A stretch of DNA of 64,000 bases. It comes from [Ruminococcus] torques ATCC 27756. Its GTDB lineage: Bacteria > Bacillota > Clostridia > Lachnospirales > Lachnospiraceae. Shown in pieces: positions 8,871-17,252 of this stretch (position 1 is the first letter of the stretch; each line of letters begins with the position of its first letter). The stretch spans positions 1-64,000 of the forward strand of contig NZ_DS264359.1 in assembly GCF_000153925.1 (NCBI RefSeq), written 5' to 3'. A program made the translations under genes and the position numbers. The notes beneath the pieces are model-generated. The model was given only the letters and a program-made list of their open reading frames with translations. It was not told the origin of the DNA and did no database searches.

Positions 8871-8965
8871 GTACCAGATACAGAGAAACATCCATGATTC
8901 TTGTTCATTCATCTGAGATAGAAACTTTAAAAAACCTTTATTTTAAAGGAAAAAAGACTTGATTT

Positions 8966-9369
8966 ATTAGGGAGGGGAATCTTCCGAAAAAATATATAAA
9001 TCGGGAGAAACATTGACAAGTCAGGACGGTTGGCAAAAAACTTACTCAAATCTGCCGGCGGCAGACATAAACGGCAATGGAGAAAAAGAAATCTGCACGT
9101 ATTATGTGAAGGAGATTTTGATTGCAGATTATAGTACAAGCTACAGTAACGGCAGCGTCGGTGAATCAGAAGATCCGTCGGCCGCGGCGCTTTCGTCGGG
9201 AACTATCACTGTTAAAAATACGGAAAAGATGAAATTCATATTACCTGAAACAGGTGGAACGGGACGTGGGATTCTGTACATTGCAGGAGTGTTTCTGTTA
9301 GGGATTTCTATGATTCTGTTAGGCAATAAAAATAGTTCTTTTTATGAATGCTTACATAAGAAAGGGTGA
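8966..9369 (+). pseudogene. C-terminal remnant of an LPXTG/CnaB-type surface protein
   Basis: The frame is open after a TAG at about 8963 and encodes EKIYKSGETLTSQDGW, then the last part of a collagen-binding B-type (CnaB) domain with YYVKEILIADYSTSYS and GTITVKNTEK, and ends with LPETGGTGRGILYIAG, a hydrophobic span and a tail. This is a canonical sortase sorting signal. There is no signal peptide, no start codon with a ribosome site and nothing homologous before the IS110 element, so the gene is a stump whose 5' part was lost by the insertion or a linked deletion. It abuts the AraC-type regulator gene. Confidence 0.75.
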
Positions 9370-9377
9370 CTTTTTGT

Positions 9378-10583
9378 ATGAATTTGGATGAGCGGGATTT
9401 AAAAAAGATCAAATCTTTACATGTTATGTTGAAAATGCCAATATGGATATTGGAAAAAGAAACAAATAAAGTTTTAAAAAGCTATGAATCAATTTATAAG
9501 CATCCTATTTCTTACGGATTCAAAGAAAAGAATATCTCAGAAGAAACAGTGCAGTTCTACAGTGGAATATTAAATGAAATTTTTTTGTGCCTGTGGTATA
9601 AGGATATAAAAATAGTAATAGGCGCTTTTAGAATTAATAATGTTACAAGGGCAGATTTTTCACATGTTTATAATAATATGGATGATGAAAATAAGAAAAA
9701 TTTGTCAGAAACCGAGTGTTGGGAATATTATGAAGCGCTTCCGGTATATCCGTTGGGGGATATCAGAGATTATTTGATCCTTTTAGGGTTTTTGTTTGAT
9801 ATGGATCTGGAAGATATCTATTCGGAAGGATTGCACGAGCAAGTAGCGAAAAACAAGTTAGAACTGGAGAAAAAGCCATCTGAAGAAGAGGTATATGACA
9901 CTTTCCGTGTAGAGCGATATACATTTTATTATGAAAATAAGATCATGAACCTCGTAAGTCAGGGAGATATTCAATTATTAAAAAGTGGTCTTACAGAATT
10001 AGGAACGAGTGTTTTACCGATTTTAACGAGCAGTTCTTTAAAGACGGAAAAAAACTATACTGTTATTATTTTGGAAAAGCTGGCATCGTTGGCGATTCAG
10101 GTAGGAAAGGATATCGTGTCAGTAATCAGGCTGAGAAACTTTTATATCAAAAAGGTAGAAGAGCAAACAGAATTTGTAGGAGTTTTGGCTACGAGAGACA
10201 GCGCGATCATTCATTTTACAGAAGAACTTCACGGTGTATCGAATCAGGCAAGAACATCCCTCATCCGGTGTGTTCTGCAATATATTAATCTGAAAATCTA
10301 TGATAACATCAAGGTGACGGAGCTTGCAAAACAATTTTATTTATCAGAAAGCGCGCTTCGCAGCAGATTTAAAGAAGAGATAGGCGTACCTATTAACGAA
10401 TATGTAAATAAAAGAAAGATTGAAGAATCAAAGATGATGATCTGGTCGGGAATTCCGGCAGGAGAGATAGCAAGGCGCTTGAGTTTCTATGATCTGTCTC
10501 ATTATTATCGTACTTTTAAAAAATACACAGGCGTGACACCACAGCAGTTTAGAGATACAAATATCATAGGACAGGAAATGTAA
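9378..10583 (+). CDS. AraC-type regulator linked to a YSIRK surface antigen
   Basis: A 401-residue DNA-binding protein with a long N-terminal sensory region without a recognisable domain and a C-terminal AraC/XylS double helix-turn-helix (about 300-395: LAKQFYLSESALRSRFKEEI, then IARRLSFYDLSHYYRTFKKY and the signature TPQQFR). Regulators of this size and form are known next to genes for YSIRK-type surface proteins, and such a protein is encoded 0.7 kb downstream; that family link is from memory. The ATG at 9378 follows AAAGGG; a GTG at 9366 overlaps that ribosome site and is rejected. The gene ends in a strong terminator. Its likely target is the adhesin at 11289 and formerly the truncated LPXTG protein upstream; this is inference. 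Confidence 0.8.
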   Translation: MNLDERDLKKIKSLHVMLKMPIWILEKETNKVLKSYESIYKHPISYGFKEKNISEETVQFYSGILNEIFLCLWYKDIKIVIGAFRINNVTRADFSHVYNNMDDENKKNLSETECWEYYEALPVYPLGDIRDYLILLGFLFDMDLEDIYSEGLHEQVAKNKLELEKKPSEEEVYDTFRVERYTFYYENKIMNLVSQGDIQLLKSGLTELGTSVLPILTSSSLKTEKNYTVIILEKLASLAIQVGKDIVSVIRLRNFYIKKVEEQTEFVGVLATRDSAIIHFTEELHGVSNQARTSLIRCVLQYINLKIYDNIKVTELAKQFYLSESALRSRFKEEIGVPINEYVNKRKIEESKMMIWSGIPAGEIARRLSFYDLSHYYRTFKKYTGVTPQQFRDTNIIGQEM

Positions 10584-10587
10584 TAAT

Positions 10588-10634
10588 AGGCGAAAAGTTT
10601 GAGTAAAATCAGCTTTTCGCCTGTTTTGTTTTTG
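10588..10634 (+). terminator. Strong terminator after the AraC-type gene
   Basis: AGGCGAAAAG (10588-10597) pairs perfectly with CTTTTCGCCT (10613-10622), followed by GTTTTGTTTTT. It separates the AraC gene from the Rrf2-adhesin unit. Confidence 0.85.
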
Positions 10635-10704
10635 TAAATATCGGGTGTTTGGTAATTAAGAAGAAAAAAATGTTGTTATGTACACGAGGTGGTCAAACGG
10701 TACA

Positions 10705-10734
10705 TTGAAGCGGGGGGGGGTAATAATATATGCT
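10705..10734 (+). promoter_or_regulatory. Promoter with a G9 tract in its spacer (phase-variation candidate)
   Basis: TTGAAG at 10705-10710 and TATGCT at 10729-10734 (4 of 6 matches each) enclose an 18-base spacer that holds nine consecutive G (10712-10720). Slippage of one or two G would change the -35/-10 distance, as in known poly-G phase-variable promoters. The promoter would drive the Rrf2-type gene 63 bases downstream and possibly the adhesin gene. The assignment is inference from spacing; other -10 choices exist in this A+T-rich stretch. Confidence 0.5.
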
Positions 10735-10796
10735 AACTCTAAAGCAAAATAATATAAAAGCTATACAGTTTTATATACACGGAAAGGAGGGGGGAT

Positions 10797-11219
10797 ATGC
10801 AGTTAAACAGAACAACAGATTACGTAGTAAGGATTGTGTACTTTTTAAGCAATGAAAACAGGATATTTACTTCTGAAGAGATTTCCGAGGCAATAGGGTG
10901 TTCAAGAGGTTACGTTATATCAATTTTAAGAAAATTATCGAAAGAAGGACTAGTGGAGGTGATCAGAGGAGTAAAGGGCGGTTTTCGGTTAAAGAAAAGA
11001 CCGGACGCAATCAGTTTGTTTGATGTGATAAAAATCATGGAAGATACTATTTGTATCAATCAGTGTTTGAATGAAGAGGAAAATTGCAATCTAAAAGCAA
11101 CCGATTACTGCCCGGTGAGACGGTTTTATCTTTCATTGCAAGAACAAATAGAATCGGAGTTAAAACATATGACATTTGAAATGCTGAGAAAATCGGGGGG
11201 GGCGGATAGAATATTTTAA
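10797..11219 (+). CDS. Rrf2-family transcriptional regulator with a four-Cys cluster
   Basis: A 140-residue Rrf2/IscR-type winged-helix repressor. The helix-turn-helix covers about 24-60 (ISEAIGCSRGYVISILRKL) with the wing VEVIRGVKGGFRLKK. Four Cys follow at about 82-104 in the order C-x3-C-x6-C-x7-C (ICINQC...NC...YCPVRR), compatible with an iron-sulfur cluster as in IscR, NsrR and RsrR; which ion or signal is sensed is unknown. The ribosome site is very strong (AAAGGAGGGGGG). A G8 tract at codons 134-137 lies close to the C-terminus, so slippage would alter only the last few residues or extend the protein. It lies between the poly-G promoter and the adhesin gene and probably regulates this island rather than iron-sulfur assembly, since no isc/suf gene is near. 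Confidence 0.85.
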   Translation: MQLNRTTDYVVRIVYFLSNENRIFTSEEISEAIGCSRGYVISILRKLSKEGLVEVIRGVKGGFRLKKRPDAISLFDVIKIMEDTICINQCLNEEENCNLKATDYCPVRRFYLSLQEQIESELKHMTFEMLRKSGGADRIF

Positions 11220-11288
11220 TAGTTCTTAATCAGGCGGGTAATGCAAAATGAAGTCAAATGAAATCGAAGGAATCAGATAGGAGGATTT

Positions 11289-14200
11289 ATGGAAACGTTA
11301 AGAAAAATTATTGAAGAAAAAAAGCGAAAGGGAGAAGAAAAAAAGCCGTATTATGGAATACGCAAACTAAGCGTAGGTATAGTTTCCTGTATGTTGGGCC
11401 ATCTTCTCTTTTTTGCATCGCCTGTAGTTGTAAGCGCTGTTGAAGCAACTCCGGAAGATGTAAGCATCATTCAGATGCAGTCGGTGAAAGGCGAAGCGAT
11501 CGAAAGATCAGCGACGTTGGTTGCCGTTACCGGAGCGACAGGTATCAGGGCGGCTTCCGGAAACATAGATTCGGAGAATTTGGGATATGCTCCGAATGCA
11601 AAGTATAGTTTTCAGGATTTAAAATTCGATCCTGAAAAGCTAAGTAAAACCAATTCCGCGCGGCAGATCCAATTTAAAATCTACGGAAAGCACAATATTG
11701 CCGCTTCAACAGATAACTGGAAGATCAATCTTCAAATCGATGAAAGAATCGCAAAACATGTAATAGGAATCGAAGTTGAACCAAAAAGGCTGACAGAAGC
11801 AAATCCAAGACCGATCAGAAGAGCGCTTACGAGAAAAAGCGATACGATAGGGCGAATGACAAATATATGGGAAGTAAATTATATCAGATCTGAAAACGGA
11901 GTGTTTGCAGGAGGAGAGACGACAGATACTCAGACTGCGCATAATGGAATTATTTATCTTGATAAACCGCTGAATAAAATTCTTGAAGAAATCGGAGATG
12001 AAAATCTGACAAACGAACGGCTCTTTTACAGAATTTATTTGACAAGCGTTCAAGATAAAGGAGCTATTGTTCCGGGCATTGCTTCTACAGGATTTTTCAA
12101 AATTAACGGTCTGGATATCCAGATCGAAACGATAGAATCTAGCGGCAATGAAAAATGGTTTAAGCATGCGGCTGTTGAAGGCAGATATGTAAGAAGTGAT
12201 AAGTTTAAAAATCCTGGCGGAGCGATTAATCAAAACGGAGCTATCGTCGTAGATCATAAGATATCGAAGAATACTAACTTTGCTTATATAAGCGCAAAGA
12301 ACAAACCGTGGACTCTTGAGTATGGAGTCGATCCGAGATTGGTAAAATATATTGGAGGTATCGAGCTTTATTACATGGATGCAGCTGATTATGTGAATCC
12401 GGATTATTCTCTAAAAAACAAAGCAAATCGCAAAGTTCGAGATTTGTCGATCATAAGAACAGCAGGTCATAAAAAATATGGTTATGGTGATATTACAGAG
12501 AATCAGTTTACGCAAATAGTAGATGTTCATGGAGGACGACCCGAACCGATCACGATAAGATATGTCTATAAGCTTAATAAGCCAATCAATGAAATTTTGG
12601 AGGAATTAAGAAGAGAAGCCGGAGTAGAAGAAGGAGAAGCGTTTGGTAAAGATTTTATATTCAGCGCATGGATTACAGATAAAACAAAAGATGCTCTGAT
12701 AACGAATACATACGGTACAGGCTACTATAGAATTCAGGATATTGACGGTGATGGAAAGCTTGATGAGGAGGAAGCAAATAATGAGCAAAGTCCTTATATC
12801 GGCGTTCCGAAAATTACAGCTCCTTATGAAGGTGATAATAAAGTAAAAGCTGTTGTGCATTTAAATGAAAATGCCGGAAAGGGAAATAAAGCTCAGCTGA
12901 TCAATAAAAACGGAGTTGTCGTTGCTACAATTAATAATGTAGATGCAGAGGAAAACGGCATACCAAAAACAATAGATAGAGAACTTGAATTTACGGTTAC
13001 TGATTCAAGTGTATTAGGTAAAGCAGGAGATAAACTTACCGTTAAGATCATTCCTTCAGATGAAAGGTATGAGAAAGCGGAAGAAGCAGAAACAAAGGTA
13101 AAAGAAGCGCCAAAAGCAGTCAAAGATCCTCTCAGAGTTGTCAAAGGAAAGGATTTAACAGAAGATACGGTATTAGCGAAAAAAGGAGTAGAAAATTCAA
13201 ATAAAATGCCGGGAGGAACAACATATCGGTGGAAAACTGCTCCGAATACAAGTCAGGCAGGAAATACGACTGGGATAGTGTCAGTAACTGTTCCTGACAG
13301 AGAAGAAGCTTTTGAAGTAACTGTTCCTATTGAAGTGTTTTTAGCGGATGCAGATAAATATACTCCGCAGACAACGTCGATTATTAAAGAGTATGGAACA
13401 TCAACGACAGAAGAGGAAATTATAGGCGCGGTAACAGTGCCGGGATATCCGGAAGATACAGTGGATGAACTGGAAATAGCACTTGATAATGCAACTCAGA
13501 TTCCGGATGGGAATACAGCAGGGGATTATCCTGTAGATGTAACAGTTACTTATCCGGATGGAAGTGAAGATAAAGTACAAGTAACAGTTACAGTAAAAGA
13601 ACAAAAAGATAATGAGAAGTATATTCCGGAATTCGATCAGATTAATAAAAACTACGGCGAAGCAACAACGGAAGAGGAGATCAAAGGTGCGCTGAAGGAA
13701 GAAAGCGTACCGGAGAACACGGAAGTCACAGTGAAGAATCCGGAAAACCTTCCGGACGGAATGACAGAGGGAACATTCGAAATAGAAGTGACGGTAGAGT
13801 ACCCGGACGGAACAAGCGAAGATACGACAGTGCAGGTAGTGGTGACGGATAACCGCACGGATGCAGAGAAGTATACGCCGGAATTCGATCAGATCGAGAA
13901 AAACTACGGCGAGGCAACAACGGAAGAAGAGATCAAAGGTGCGCTGAAGGAAGAAAGCGTACCGGAGAATACGGAAGTCACAGTGAAGAATCCGGAAAGC
14001 CTGCCGGATGGAATGACAGAAGGAACATTCGAGATAGAAGTGACGGTAGAATATCCGGACGGAACAAGCGAAGATACGACAGTGCAGGTAGTGGTAACGG
14101 ACAACCGCACAGATGCAGAGAAGTATACGCCGGAATTCAATCAGATTGAGAAGAATCATGGGGAAGCTACAACGGAAGAAGAGATCAAAGGTGCACTGAA

Positions 14201-16295
14201 AGAAGAAAGCGTACCGGAGAACACGGAAGTCACAGTGAAGAATCCGGAAAACCTTCCGGACGGAATGACAGAGGGAACATTCGAAATAGAAGTGACGGTA
14301 GAGTACCCGGACGGAACAAGCGAAGATACGACAGTGCAGGTAGTGGTAACGGATAACCGCACGGATGCAGAGAAGTATACGCCGGAATTCAATCAGATTG
14401 AGAAGAATCATGGGGAAGCTACAACGGAAGAAGAAATCAAAGGTGCACTGAAAGAAGAAAGCGTACCGGAGAACACGGAAGTCACAGTGAAGAATCCGGA
14501 AAGCCTGCCGGATGGAATGACAGAAGGAACATTCGAGATAGAAGTGACGGTAGAGTACCCGGACGGAACAAGCGAAGATACGACAGTGCAGGTAGTGGTG
14601 ACGGATAACCGCACGGATGCAGAGAAGTATACGCCGGAATTCGATCAGATCGAGAAAAACTACGGCGAGGCAACAACGGAAGAAGAGATCAAAGGTGCAC
14701 TGAAAGAAGAAAGCGTACCGGAGAATACGGAAGTCACAGTGAAGAATCCGGAAAGCCTGCCGGATGGAATGACAGAAGGAACATTCGAGATAGAAGTGAC
14801 GGTAGAATATCCGGACGGAACAAGCGAAGATACGACAGTGCAGGTAGTGGTGACGGATAACTTTTTAGTTGTCACTAAAAATCCGCCAAAACAAATTGAT
14901 GGACAGAGAGTAGCTGAAAATACAAATGTAATTACAGCAAATCTGACATTTACTGTAGAAGGTGTACATGATGAAGGATTAAATTCAGGTCTTTCCATTG
15001 ATGAAAATGGAAATTTGACAGGAACGCCAAAACTTAATTGGGGTGACAAGAATTCCGACACTTATGAAGAACAGACAGTAGTTCTTCATGCAATAGCAAC
15101 AGCGGAAAGTGGTAGTAAAAAACCTGTAACAATATCGGTAGTAGTTCAAAGAGATACGGACGGAGACGGAGAGCCGGATATCACGGATACAGACGATGAT
15201 GGAGATGGATTTACGGATATAGAAGAGGAAGAAAAAGGTACTGATCCAAAAGATCCAGACTCAGTTCCGCAGGTTGATCCGATTGTTGCGCCGACTATAG
15301 GAGAAATAGAAGATCAGACTGTTGTAGAAGGAAATGCGATTACGCCGGTAACTCCGGAGGTGACGGAAGGATCGAATGTAACAGTGGAGGGTCTGCCGGA
15401 AGGAGTGATGTTTGAGAACGGAACGATTCAGGGAACGCCGAAAGTGACATGGAACGGATCGGAAGAAAGCAGAGCAATTACAGTGACAGTAAAGGCGGAG
15501 AAAGACGGAGCAACTGGCAGAGAGACTTTCGTGATCACAGTTCAAAGAGATACGGACGGAGACGGAGAGCCGGATATCACGGATACAGACGATGATGGAG
15601 ATGGATTTACGGATATAGAAGAGGAAGAAAAAGGTACTGATCCAAAAGATCCAGACTCAGTTCCGCAGGTTGATCCGATTGTTGCGCCGACTATAGGAGA
15701 AATAGAAGATCAGACTGTTGTAGAAGGAAATGCGATCACGCCGGTAACTCCGGAGGTGACAGAAGGATCGAATGTAACAGTGGAAGGTCTGCCGGAAGGA
15801 GTGATGTTTGAGAACGGAACGATTCAGGGAACGCCGAAAGTGACATGGAACGGATCGGAAGAAAGCAGAGCAATTACAGTGACAGTAAAGGCGGAGAAAG
15901 ATGGAGCGACTGCCAGAGAGACTTTCGTGATCACAGTTCAAAGAGATACGGACGGAGACGGAGAGCCGGATATCACGGATACAGACGATGACGGAGATGG
16001 ATTTACGGATATAGAAGAGGAAGAAAAAGGTACTGATCCAAAAGATCCAAACTCAGTTCCGCAGGTTGATCCGAAGCCGGTCAAACCGGATCAAAAGCAA
16101 GATCCTGAAATTTCTCAAAATAAAGTAGTGAACAATGTGGTTAATAATTCTTATAAAAAGCCGATTTCCAATGCACCAAAAACAGGGGATTTTGGCAATG
16201 GAACAGGATATACAGGTTTAGCTGCATTGGCTGCGGGATTGATGCTTCTTCTTGGAATAAAGAAAAAAAGAAAAGAGGAAGACGGTGAAGAATAA
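11289..16295 (+). CDS. Giant YSIRK-like, Rib-repeat, TSP3-repeat cell-wall adhesin
   Basis: A 1668-residue wall-anchored surface protein. The N-terminus has a basic stretch, then a YSIRK-like export signal (YGIRKLSVGIVSCMLG) with cleavage near residue 48. Two tandem domains of about 190 residues (about 85-480) are probably the ligand-binding head; I do not recognise their family. An EF-hand-like DIDGDGKLDEEE loop sits near 483-495. A divergent Rib-type domain (about 687-775) precedes five near-identical 84-residue Rib-like repeats, an Ig-like domain, and two full plus one partial 132-residue units. Each of these units combines a Ca-binding DTDGDGEPDITDTDDDGDG stretch with a putative Ig fold. 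The C-terminus has APKTGD, a hydrophobic span and KKKRKEEDGEE, a variant LPxTG sorting signal. GATAGGAGGA precedes the ATG. Confidence 0.85.
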   Translation: METLRKIIEEKKRKGEEKKPYYGIRKLSVGIVSCMLGHLLFFASPVVVSAVEATPEDVSIIQMQSVKGEAIERSATLVAVTGATGIRAASGNIDSENLGYAPNAKYSFQDLKFDPEKLSKTNSARQIQFKIYGKHNIAASTDNWKINLQIDERIAKHVIGIEVEPKRLTEANPRPIRRALTRKSDTIGRMTNIWEVNYIRSENGVFAGGETTDTQTAHNGIIYLDKPLNKILEEIGDENLTNERLFYRIYLTSVQDKGAIVPGIASTGFFKINGLDIQIETIESSGNEKWFKHAAVEGRYVRSDKFKNPGGAINQNGAIVVDHKISKNTNFAYISAKNKPWTLEYGVDPRLVKYIGGIELYYMDAADYVNPDYSLKNKANRKVRDLSIIRTAGHKKYGYGDITENQFTQIVDVHGGRPEPITIRYVYKLNKPINEILEELRREAGVEEGEAFGKDFIFSAWITDKTKDALITNTYGTGYYRIQDIDGDGKLDEEEANNEQSPYIGVPKITAPYEGDNKVKAVVHLNENAGKGNKAQLINKNGVVVATINNVDAEENGIPKTIDRELEFTVTDSSVLGKAGDKLTVKIIPSDERYEKAEEAETKVKEAPKAVKDPLRVVKGKDLTEDTVLAKKGVENSNKMPGGTTYRWKTAPNTSQAGNTTGIVSVTVPDREEAFEVTVPIEVFLADADKYTPQTTSIIKEYGTSTTEEEIIGAVTVPGYPEDTVDELEIALDNATQIPDGNTAGDYPVDVTVTYPDGSEDKVQVTVTVKEQKDNEKYIPEFDQINKNYGEATTEEEIKGALKEESVPENTEVTVKNPENLPDGMTEGTFEIEVTVEYPDGTSEDTTVQVVVTDNRTDAEKYTPEFDQIEKNYGEATTEEEIKGALKEESVPENTEVTVKNPESLPDGMTEGTFEIEVTVEYPDGTSEDTTVQVVVTDNRTDAEKYTPEFNQIEKNHGEATTEEEIKGALKEESVPENTEVTVKNPENLPDGMTEGTFEIEVTVEYPDGTSEDTTVQVVVTDNRTDAEKYTPEFNQIEKNHGEATTEEEIKGALKEESVPENTEVTVKNPESLPDGMTEGTFEIEVTVEYPDGTSEDTTVQVVVTDNRTDAEKYTPEFDQIEKNYGEATTEEEIKGALKEESVPENTEVTVKNPESLPDGMTEGTFEIEVTVEYPDGTSEDTTVQVVVTDNFLVVTKNPPKQIDGQRVAENTNVITANLTFTVEGVHDEGLNSGLSIDENGNLTGTPKLNWGDKNSDTYEEQTVVLHAIATAESGSKKPVTISVVVQRDTDGDGEPDITDTDDDGDGFTDIEEEEKGTDPKDPDSVPQVDPIVAPTIGEIEDQTVVEGNAITPVTPEVTEGSNVTVEGLPEGVMFENGTIQGTPKVTWNGSEESRAITVTVKAEKDGATGRETFVITVQRDTDGDGEPDITDTDDDGDGFTDIEEEEKGTDPKDPDSVPQVDPIVAPTIGEIEDQTVVEGNAITPVTPEVTEGSNVTVEGLPEGVMFENGTIQGTPKVTWNGSEESRAITVTVKAEKDGATARETFVITVQRDTDGDGEPDITDTDDDGDGFTDIEEEEKGTDPKDPNSVPQVDPKPVKPDQKQDPEISQNKVVNNVVNNSYKKPISNAPKTGDFGNGTGYTGLAALAAGLMLLLGIKKKRKEEDGEE
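13614..14865 (+). repeat. Five 252-bp tandem repeats (Rib-like domains)
   Basis: Units begin at GAGAAGTATA...CCGGAATTC at 13614, 13866, 14118, 14370 and 14622, a constant 252-base period (84 residues). Copies differ at a few bases only and encode alternating variants (for example EKNYGE and EKNHGE, PENLPDG and PESLPDG). This indicates recent duplication or gene conversion and predicts copy-number variation between strains. Confidence 0.9.
15147..16076 (+). repeat. 396-bp tandem repeats (TSP3-like plus Ig-like units)
   Basis: CAAAGAGATACGGACGGAG recurs at 15147, 15543 and 15939, a period of 396 bases (132 residues). Two units are complete and the third stops after its Ca-binding DTDGDGEPD part. 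The first two copies are almost identical at the nucleotide level. Confidence 0.9.
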
Positions 16296-16314
16296 GATCT
16301 GATATGATCACATT

Positions 16315-16346
16315 AAAACGGTGTAGCAATTTGCTATGCCGTTTTA
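16315..16346 (+). terminator. Terminator after the adhesin gene
   Basis: AAAACGGTGTAGCA and TGCTATGCCGTTTT form a long stem with two G-U pairs, followed by ATTGT. It lies 20 bases after the adhesin stop codon. Confidence 0.75.
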
Positions 16347-16440
16347 TTGTGACAGCTATGAACCAAATCTCAGGTTAGCCAGATACATTGGTGATCGAAA
16401 TTAAGCCATTATGGCTGCCAATCGAAATCAAGAATTATGA

Positions 16441-16492
16441 TTGACAAAATTGCATAAATAGAGTAAAGTTTAGTTAGTTAAAACTAACTAAA
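16441..16492 (+). promoter_or_regulatory. Promoter with a perfect palindromic operator (DtxR-type-like)
   Basis: TTGACA at 16441-16446, a 17-base spacer and TAAAGT at 16464-16469 form a promoter. Directly on the -10 lies TTTAGTTAGTT-AA-AACTAACTAAA (16469-16492), two perfect 11-base arms. Size, symmetry and the TTAGTTAG half-site recall metal-repressor boxes of the DtxR/MntR family. The regulator is not in the window, so metal control of the downstream DUF3793 gene is inference. Confidence 0.65.
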
Positions 16493-16565
16493 AGGCGAAG
16501 AAGATTATTATTTTGAGGAAACGATTTGCTTTTTGGAAAATGTTTAAGGAGAAATCAAAGAGACT

Positions 16566-17117
16566 ATGTCAGAAGAAATGCTTGTAAGTTATTGCTCGCC
16601 CACTTTATCGGGGCTTAAAACAGGAAGTCTTTTTTCGTGTCCATGTGATTCTAAAAAAAAGATGTCCGGAGAAATAAGTAATTTTAATCAGAAGTTGTCA
16701 AAAAAAGGAATCCGAATTCTTCCGGTACGCATATCAGGCAGGAGAGCTTTGATTTATGTTTATCGTCCGGAAAAATTAAAGCAGGATTTTTTTGATGAGA
16801 AAGTGCAGACGATTTTAGCACATAAAGGGTATGACTGCACAAACCAAAATCGTTGTGTCTGCAGATTGGTTGAAAAACTGCGGAAGGATTCAGAATTTCC
16901 ACATGAGATTGGTTTATTTTTAGGATATCCGGCGGAAGATGTCAAAGGATTTATAGAAAATAAGGCGGCTAGCAGCAAGTGCTCGGGATGTTGGAAAGTA
17001 TATGGGGATGAACAAACAGCAATGAATCTCTTTGAAGAATACAGGAAGTGTACAGAAATCTGCTATAGAAAATGGAAAAACGGCGCAGATGTTGAACAGC
17101 TTACGGTTTCTATATAA
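16566..17117 (+). CDS. DUF3793 family protein
   Basis: A 183-residue soluble protein resembling DUF3793 (recognised from the Leu-Phe-Ser-Cys start region, PVRISGRRALIYVYRP, then EIGLFLGYPAEDVKGFI and the SGCWKVYGD motif). DUF3793 has no firmly established activity; such genes often lie near iron or heme functions in clostridia, and this copy sits behind a palindromic operator of metal-repressor type. Ten Cys are scattered through the sequence, including CVCRL and KCSGCW. It stands alone between the adhesin terminator and ybjQ. A metal-responsive role is an inference from the operator only. Confidence 0.7.
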   Translation: MSEEMLVSYCSPTLSGLKTGSLFSCPCDSKKKMSGEISNFNQKLSKKGIRILPVRISGRRALIYVYRPEKLKQDFFDEKVQTILAHKGYDCTNQNRCVCRLVEKLRKDSEFPHEIGLFLGYPAEDVKGFIENKAASSKCSGCWKVYGDEQTAMNLFEEYRKCTEICYRKWKNGADVEQLTVSI

Positions 17118-17252
17118 TCATGAATTCAGAAGAGCCGATAGAGAATGAAAAAATCCGCTTTAATAAGTTGAAAAAATTCATATGGATTTCATATGGAAAA
17201 TATGTAATAATTTGCTTATTAATTGAAAAAACAAAAAAGAAAGGGGAAAAGT

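Larger units (their letters stand above)
7100..8960 (+). mobile_element. IS110-family insertion sequence (ends approximate)
   Basis: A transposase gene with about 150-230 noncoding bases in front and about 400 behind, between the PBP gene and the stump of an LPXTG protein. IS110-type elements lack clear terminal inverted repeats and target duplications, so the ends cannot be fixed by eye. The right end must lie before about 8965, where the host frame resumes after a stop codon; the left end lies after 7012. Confidence 0.65.

Noticed and set aside
13401-14411. 336-codon minus-strand frame across the 252-bp repeats
   Set aside because: It is an antisense shadow of the repeats with a repetitive low-quality protein; no start signal or family resemblance.
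13614-14865. CRISPR-like array suggested by regular spacing
   Set aside because: The units are 252-bp coding repeats with no short conserved repeat plus unique spacers; they encode protein domains.
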